Both the position numbers and the translations under genes were made by a program. 64,000 bases of DNA from Erodium maritimum. Lineage: Eukaryota > Streptophyta > Magnoliopsida > Geraniales > Geraniaceae. The notes below the pieces were generated by a model. It did no database searches and was not told the DNA's origin. It saw nothing but the letters and a program-made list of their open reading frames with translations. The stretch lies in contig OY997589.1 of NCBI GenBank assembly GCA_963921825.1, forward strand, positions 72,896,523 through 72,960,522, given 5' to 3'. Below are positions 57,910 through 64,000 of this stretch, one piece after another; positions within the stretch are counted from its first letter, which is position 1; each line of letters begins with the position of its first letter.

Positions 57910-60900
57910 TCATGGTGTATGCACTGGCCCCAGAAATGCTCGAACACCATTGTAACCCAATCCCTGCATCAAAGATTTCACTACTTTTATCAGAGGAACT
58001 TACACAGCAAGATTCAGCACAAAAAGGTGTTCATATAGTGTAAAAATGGTAGAAACCGAGTGCATGGGCCTGTTTCAGATAAGGATTTATGACATTATAA
58101 AAAACGTAAATATTTATACACTTGCAAATCGCAAAGAGATGGCAAAAGGGAGGACACTCACAGATAGTATATTAGCCATAGAAATGTAGGGCTGAGCACT
58201 TGATCTTGCAACGCAAATTGCAACGACACCATTTGATCTTTCTTTCTCTTCTGTGTAAAACTTCCTGTAAACTTGAACACCTGAAATAAACCATTCAGTT
58301 ACTTGCAGGGTATTAGTTTTTGGTTAATCACTTCAACAGAAGTTTAGGAACATATACTATTTCCCTTTTCTCTAACATCTCATCCTAAGAACTAAGGAAC
58401 ATAACAAATGACAACTCATCCCGAGTTTATAACAACAAACCTATGTTGTTCAATAATAACTAACAATGAACCCCAAACTAAGTGGGTATGTTTTCTAATT
58501 TTGGGTTTTACCAAAAGCAGCATTAACTAGAAGAGTCTCTGATACCATACAACATAAGCAAATATATTAAGAAGGGATAACTGTCCAAAACTACCCCAAA
58601 GTTTCGTCCACAAACGAGTTGGTGCACAAAGTTTCGTCCACGCTGTGTGGCTACTCTGAAGTTTTGTCCACGACTTTTTTAGTTTTGACGTAATAGGGAT
58701 GTTCAGAATGATGGTCTGGGCAGTGCTTCCCGGATTGAAAAGAAGCATGGACAAAACTTCAATGCACCCACAAAGCGTGGACAAAACTTAAATGCACCCA
58801 CAAAAGCGTGGGCAAAACTTCAATGCACCCACAAAGCGTGGACAAAACTTCAGTGCACCCACAAAGCGTGGACAAAACTTTGTGCATCAACTCGTTTGTG
58901 GACGAAACTTTAGGGTAGTTTTGGACAATTATCCCTATTAAGAAATAGATGAAATCATGAAACTAACTGTTAGTCGTTACCAAATAAAAACTTAATGTTT
59001 ACAGTAGAGATTACTTGTTCTTACCTTCTTCAATGGTTGTAATGCCAGGAAGGACTTTTTCAAGACTCTCTGCTTTGAGCATATCATAATATGAATTATA
59101 ACGGCCAACACCCTGAATTTAAAGAGAATAAGAAGCCCCACTTTAATCAAAGCATAAATGATATCCAGAAAAGAAAATGATAAATAAATTATATATATAC
59201 CTGAACCTCATGCACCAAACATTTATTGAACAGCAGCAAAGATCCAAGTCCAATTCTGTGCCAAACAAAATTCAGCAAATGAAAAGAATTGAAATAACCA
59301 GCAATGAGGACAATTCAGATTTATATAAGCTATACCGATTATAGTCACCTACAGCACACCTTCCTTCAACTGTTTTAATCCCGTCTGCAGAAATGTCATA
59401 TAACCGCAGATAAGCCTTCAACTGATCACATATCATTACTCAAGAGATAAAGAAGAAAGAATCTCCTGAACATGTGAAGCTATGACAAGCAATGAACAAA
59501 AGGTAGAAATAAATGTACCTTTCAGTTGTGTAAAGAAAGGCTCCTGAACATGAACTTCATAGTTTATGGTCTTCAAAATCTGATGAGTTGCAATGGCAGA
59601 AATTGGAAGTTGTATTGTAAAACTCTGTGCTATCATTCAAAATATAGCAAAAGCAAAGCTAGAAATACTAATATCGTTATATTATGTTCAATGCATTAAT
59701 ATCACATACAGAAAAAGCAAATGTTATATTATAAAGCAAGGACAGTAGGACAGTGTCATCAGATAATATAAAGCAAATGAAGATCGAAACAATAACATCA
59801 ACAGTTTTACATACATTAACTAATTCAGCTCCCTTGTCCAGAACCAATTCATTCCACACTCTCTGCTTCAAGTTGTCGTCTTTTTCTTCCTTGAAGGGTA
59901 TAGTTTTGTTATATGCCCCACACCCAGAACTTATCATTTCATGCAAAAATGACGCTAGGCGTTTGTATAAAGGATATGAGGATACTTTTTCAGAGCAATC
60001 TGCAACACTTGAGTACAAAAGAATCTCGTATTTCTCCATGTAATGCAACTAAAGATAAAATATGCTCAAATCAAACATTTCTTCTTTACATTGTTAATTG
60101 ACACAGAATATATCCTCTCATACACATTTTTCCTTTTCCCCTTCTTATCCATATTTTCTTTGGTTTATGTGATGATAAGTAAATTTGATTTTGGCTTGAT
60201 CAGAGGTATAAAGAAATGCCATGGTATTGAAGCTTACTAGGCTTGTAAAATTTCATAACCCTCAAAAAGCTAACTGTAAGGTCTATTGGGGGTTATTTTG
60301 ATGTCTAATTTCATTAGCTACCGTCAATTGTTAGATCACCTTATATATAAAATTCTGGCCCGCCTTTCCGGATTGATAAGCTGCATATAAATTTGCTTCT
60401 CATCCATGGGCATATTGATATAGTTGCCATAATTTGTTCCTGATTGAGGCACGACAACAAAAAACATAGCTTGCAGAGGAATTCATGTAAAAATAATCTT
60501 ATGTTTCATGCCAAATCCATTTTCTTAAAGATGTCTACCCTCATCTTCTGTTCTGAAACCCCTAACATATTACTACCAAGCTCCTCCCTCCAAGTAACTA
60601 TGTCCATGGCTCCTTTTTCCCTTCCTAATTTTTCAAATACAAGAACAAAGGCTCAATGATCTTTCATAAATCTAGAATTCCTAAGTTTCAACCTTTCTTA
60701 CTGTTCAACTTAACAAAGAGAAAACTGCAAACTGCAGAATTTGTTAACTTTCTTTTCTACTTTCTCAAAGAACCAAACAGAACATAATCATGGAATAACG
60801 AATTAAAACAGCTACCCTTGCGAATCTGGTTGGGGTGGATCTTCTCTGAGGAGCTCCAAGCACAAGTCTTTAGACAGCCCCAAATCGAATTCTAGGGTTT

Positions 60901-60994
60901 GCTTGATAGAGGACTCGAGAGTGAACCTCACAAGCTCTTCTATACAGTCCCTGAGCTCAACTGGGCTCCTTCCTGGTGAACTCTGTTGTTCCAT
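57910..60994 (-). CDS. ASCH-domain protein gene, copy 2, C-terminally shortened
   Basis: Eight exons inferred from GT-AG borders and alignment with copy 1: 60994-60816, 60007-59815, 59579-59519, 59384-59336, 59255-59201, 59112-59025, 58280-58162 and 57963-57910. They sum to 798 bases, all in phase, giving 265 residues. The ASCH signature GxKxxExR is present as GIKTVEGR in exon 4; YNRIGLGSLLLFNKCLVHEVQ is its continuation in two exons. Exon 8 ends LGPVHTP and stop (57,912-57,910), whereas copy 1 continues at the same place with LGLSHTVGT for about 25 more residues of exon 8 and three further exons. No counterparts of those exons are visible downstream; a LINE remnant lies there. The first-intron acceptor used here (60,009-60,008) differs from the aligned one in copy 1 and is the least certain border. 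It may still be expressed as a short ASCH protein, or be a pseudogene. Confidence 0.75.
58574..58935. mobile_element. Foldback MITE in intron 6 of ASCH copy 2, 9-bp TSD
   Basis: A 362-bp element with inverted GGGATAACTGTCCAAAACTA/complement ends, flanked by a perfect 9-bp duplication TATTAAGAA (58,565-58,573 and 58,936-58,944). It contains a run of four tandem ACAAAACTTCAATGCACCCA-type units near 58,750-58,870. Arm content (GTTTCGTCCACAAACGAGTT, CCACGCTTTGTGG) matches the intron-10 element of copy 1, so the two belong to one family. Confidence 0.9.
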
Positions 60995-61082
60995 TGCTTT
61001 CTTCTCTCACTATTTCCCCAATTCCAAATTAACTCAGGGACTAAGTTAGTCAACGGTACGAGAACAAACACCTATGTTTCTT

Positions 61083-61510
61083 TTTTTTTGAAACAAGTGA
61101 CTGAGGAAGTTTATTACCGTCAATAAAAAAATACAAAGTTGGGTCGAAGGTTCCGAACATTAGAGTATTGTCCGGATGTATCTAAATGGATTGGACTCTC
61201 TTGATCTTATATGAACTAGTCTACTTTTAATGGTCGACAATACCTATAGACATCCTCTTACCAACATTTCAAAAGACCCAAGAACATAATCAAAACATAA
61301 AATAACCAGGTAATTCAATCTAAAAACAGAATCACATAAAACAATGACATATGATGCGCTGCTCTTCCTGCTGTCCCGAGACATACCAACATCATCCGCC
61401 CCGAGTCTCTTACGATAGGCCACCACTGTCGGCCTTTCCCCCCTTTCCTCTCCCAGATCCCAAATCCACTGACTGTATTGCTTCCAGACGTTCTTCAATT
61501 AGCTCGTACG
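61083..61510 (-). mobile_element. LINE 3' tail fragment
   Basis: The plus strand begins TTTTTTTTGAAAC and continues TTATTACCGTCAATAAAAA, matching the LINE tail at 35,633 and its continuation at 37,630 (CTGTCAATAAAGG). An 84-residue minus-strand frame at 61,244-61,498 has no recognised domain and probably is tail sequence read by chance. The upstream limit is not clear. Confidence 0.55.
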
Positions 61511-62004
61511 GGTGTTCGGTTGAGAAACCTTAGTTACTGTCGAGTTTGTCTCGAACCCACCCTTCGGTAATACCACACCATGAACATGACCATCGAACAC
61601 TCCACAAAGGTTTCAGAACTCATTGCTCAAAACAGTACTAGGGACTAAAATATGGAGACAGTAACACGTGCCTTGATAAATGATGCGGATCCGCTCTAGA
61701 AGCTCAAACTACAAGCTCTTAAACTCGATGTAGTCTCTTAGACTCGATTTGACTGGAGTTAGAAGTAGTGGAGAACCCTTGACGGCAAATAAAGACCTAT
61801 GTTAATCTGCGGTTGAACCCAGCTCTACAATTCTGCCACGTCATCAGACAACGATTCATTAATGTGGATTCAAAATTTTCCATCTCATGCAGGTCTTGTT
61901 AGTTACAAGTAAAAAAGGAAGCTTTGTGTACAACTTTCTCATGATACTATTTTTGCTGTACAAGGATCTTGATTCATGATCCTTATGTTCCACATGTAAT
62001 GTTT
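61511..62004. other. Intergenic and 3' UTR of the membrane-protein gene
   Basis: No gene recognised. The right part should include the 3' untranslated region of the minus-strand gene ending at 62,005. Confidence 0.4.
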
Positions 62005-63938
62005 CTACAAAACTGAAGTGGGTTTTGAATCTTGTTGAGTTTCTCCATCCATTCTGGATTTCAAATCAGTATGGGGCATCACAGAACCATCTGAGAACCG
62101 GTCATGGTGAGTCTTTGCCATCCATATAAGAATCAAAACCACCATGGCTGCTGAGAGAAACACCATCCCTGACCAAACCAACCTTACATATCTCTCCAAA
62201 GGCTTGCAGTTTCTCACAAGGATCTCTGCAAAAGCATCCTTCACTGACTGGCACTCCACCAGATCTTCCATACCAGGATACGCGTTTACTAGTCCTTGAA
62301 CCGAGCTACTGTAAGCCTCGTCTGTTTGGAATTCTGTAGCAGAGATGGATCCACCTTGACAAGTCTCATTGTTGGTGTCACCACAAGTAAGGAGCTTCAA
62401 TGCCTTGAAAAATAACACACACACACACATCACTACTGTGTTGTTAATATTACAAGTCATGTAGAAAATCTTGTAAGTACCCTTTTGGGCATACCTTAGG
62501 GATGTCTCCAATTCGGATACAAGTAGCCGAGCAGTTTTCAGGTTGGTATTGGTACTCAGGTGGCGCCCCGAAAGGATTACAGACAGTGACATGGTTTGTG
62601 TAAAATGTTGCTTGGAGTTGGAGGGATATATTTTTATTCACCTGCAATTTTTTCCACTAGTGTTTTGTGTTACACAATGTACACATAATCTGTTTTATCG
62701 TTCTTGGTACGGATAATTTACCTCATTGACAAGATTATAGATTCCTGATCTGACTTGGAAAAGAAGTGGTTTTGCTGATAGAAGTTCATTACATGGAAGA
62801 AGTGAGCTCAAGCTATTGTTGTTCGGATTTTCTTCAAAGCTTTCAAGAGCTGTGCATGAATCAGTTGAGAACCTGAGTAAAACAAGACCTCGTCGTTAAT
62901 CACTAGGCTCAAAACTTCGAAAATATACGAAAACAAGCTCCAAGAAAGTATGATCTTGATCTTGATCAGCTTTACCTTTCCAAGAAGACGTAGAGCCCAA
63001 AGAAGAACCAAAACAATATTGTCAGGAACCAGCACAATACAATAAGCCTGAAAGGAAAGAAAATATGCAAGTGAACTAAAATACATAGAAACCGATCAAG
63101 AGTTAAGTAGAATTCTTCTCTACTTACGACTTAAAAGCTCGCGGTAACCTCAGAATTCCAGTAGCTGCAACAGAACAAAGACTTTCAATCTCACTGTTTA
63201 AATTGACTAACAATAATGTGTAGAAACATGCTAATGAGTAACCTTACTTGTCAAGGCACTAACAGCAAGCAGGTTGAAGGATACAGTCACTGTTGTTATT
63301 ATGTACCTATAAAACATTGTTTAATATGAGTTGCTATATTTGGATTGGAGCTTATGTGTTGAGAAAAATGCTTACACTATCTCGAGCCACTTGTTGATCA
63401 AGCGCGTGTTCTTCGTGACACGCATCTCTACCTCTGCAGCCTCAGTGCCAAGCTTCTGAGACATGGATGTCAAAGACAGAGAAGCCTCAGTATTAGCTTC
63501 CAAGATATCCCTCATGCCTCTCATCGCCGCTCTAGTGTTCAAGATGGTTTCTGACGTTTCATTTGTCGCTTCCATAATGATGTCCATTACACTCTTGGTC
63601 TCTGAATGGAACCGCGCATTTCCCCCAAGAACTAACCCAGATGCAACTCTGCAGACAAGTCATGACAATGTCAAAAGATGAAGCCAGAAAGTCAACTAAG
63701 AACATGTTACATATAGGTGTTGGATTGAGAGGCTTACATTGCCAGGATTGTGAAGGATGTTGCTAGGGGAATGTAAGATTGGCTGTAGCCCCCAAGCGAT
63801 CTTTTCGTGACCTTTCTCTTGCTGATCCTTTTATGACAGCAAGTGGTTGCTACCAGAGAACATCCAAACAGGACTCCACAAACAAGCCATAGCAGTCCCA
63901 GGGCATAGCCATGAACACCTGTGAAAATGGTTGACTGC
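62005..63938 (-). CDS. Plant multi-span membrane protein, 3' part (5' end outside the window)
   Basis: Eight exons are traced by GT-AG borders: 63938-63738, 63648-63376, 63306-63248, 63164-63128, 63047-62976, 62872-62722, 62641-62495 and 62403-62005, and the phases agree. Hydrophobic segments are YALGLLWLVCGVLFGCSLVA, IPLATSFTILAMVASGLVLG, IITTVTVSFNLLAVSALT, LIVLCWFLTILFWFFFGLYV and RLVWSGMVFLSAAMVVLILI. Between the second and third lies a helical stretch (IIMEATNETSETILNTRAAM). A Cys-rich extracellular-like loop lies between the fourth and fifth, with CTALESFEENP, FYTNHVTVCNPFGAPP and CSATCIRIGD. The protein ends in a hydrophilic tail. Layout and residues fit an uncharacterised plant transmembrane family (resembling Arabidopsis At2g12400-type proteins, from memory). 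The function is unknown. Exon 1 must lie beyond 64,000. Confidence 0.8.
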
Positions 63939-64000
63939 CTAAAACAGAAATGGATAAGTCAAATGCGCGCATCAGTATCGAATTTTCGTGGAAAAGAAAG

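Noticed and set aside
1-64000. tRNA, rRNA or other structured RNA genes
   Set aside because: None was recognised; the only tRNA-like sequences are the short Met-tRNA primer sites of the two LTR elements.

Overview
The window is nuclear DNA from a flowering plant, most likely a eudicot. The evidence is AT-rich introns with GT-AG borders, a PLS-type PPR gene, a plant-type multi-membrane-span gene, and plant families of Ty3/gypsy, Ty1/copia, LINE, hAT, PIF/Harbinger and Mutator-like elements. Nothing bacterial, viral or organellar was seen. Host genes are sparse and every long one except the PPR gene is on the minus strand; about three quarters of the window is transposon-derived.

Layout. 1-0.5 kb: relic of a hAT-type transposase tail. 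2.3-2.6 kb: a small inverted-repeat element. 3.6-5.0 kb: an intact PPR gene. 6.2-8.4 kb: a LINE reverse-transcriptase/RNase H remnant between two direct repeats of about 248 bp. 8.49-18.18 kb: a complete, very young, gag-only Ty3/gypsy-like element with two 3,431-bp LTRs and a perfect 5-bp target duplication. 18.7-22.1 kb: a decayed hAT-like gene split by a 0.9-kb deleted LINE. 22.6-24.6 kb: a copia pol remnant. 26.3-35.5 kb: an eleven-exon ASCH-domain gene whose exon 1 is split by a 4.9-kb hAT transposon. 35.6-39.8 kb: a LINE ORF1 remnant with a PIF/Harbinger element nested in its 3' tail. 40.3-42.5 kb: a decayed host-gene fragment (perhaps Hsp70-like) carrying a 864-bp foldback element. 42.5-54.8 kb: a LINE ORF1 remnant invaded by a copia element (A, minus strand) and adjoining the 3' half of a second copy (B, plus strand). 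54.8-57.6 kb: a LINE ORF2 remnant. 57.9-61.0 kb: a second, shorter ASCH-domain gene. 62.0 kb to the right edge: the 3' part of a five-span membrane-protein gene.

The main story is gene damage by nested transposons. The two ASCH genes are paralogues with matching exon borders. Copy 1 reads as a 398-codon open frame once the hAT element and one copy of its 8-bp target duplication are ignored. Copy 2 is intact through the ASCH domain but ends early, inside the equivalent of exon 8, and lacks the last three exons. Several mobile families here look non-autonomous: the gypsy element has no pol, both copia copies lack the YVDD catalytic motif at the same junction, the hAT transposase has Lys where the catalytic Glu is expected, and three LINEs lack ORF2. 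No clearly new biological system was found; the strongest leads are the exon-1 hAT insertion, the gag-only element and the shared YVDD deletion.
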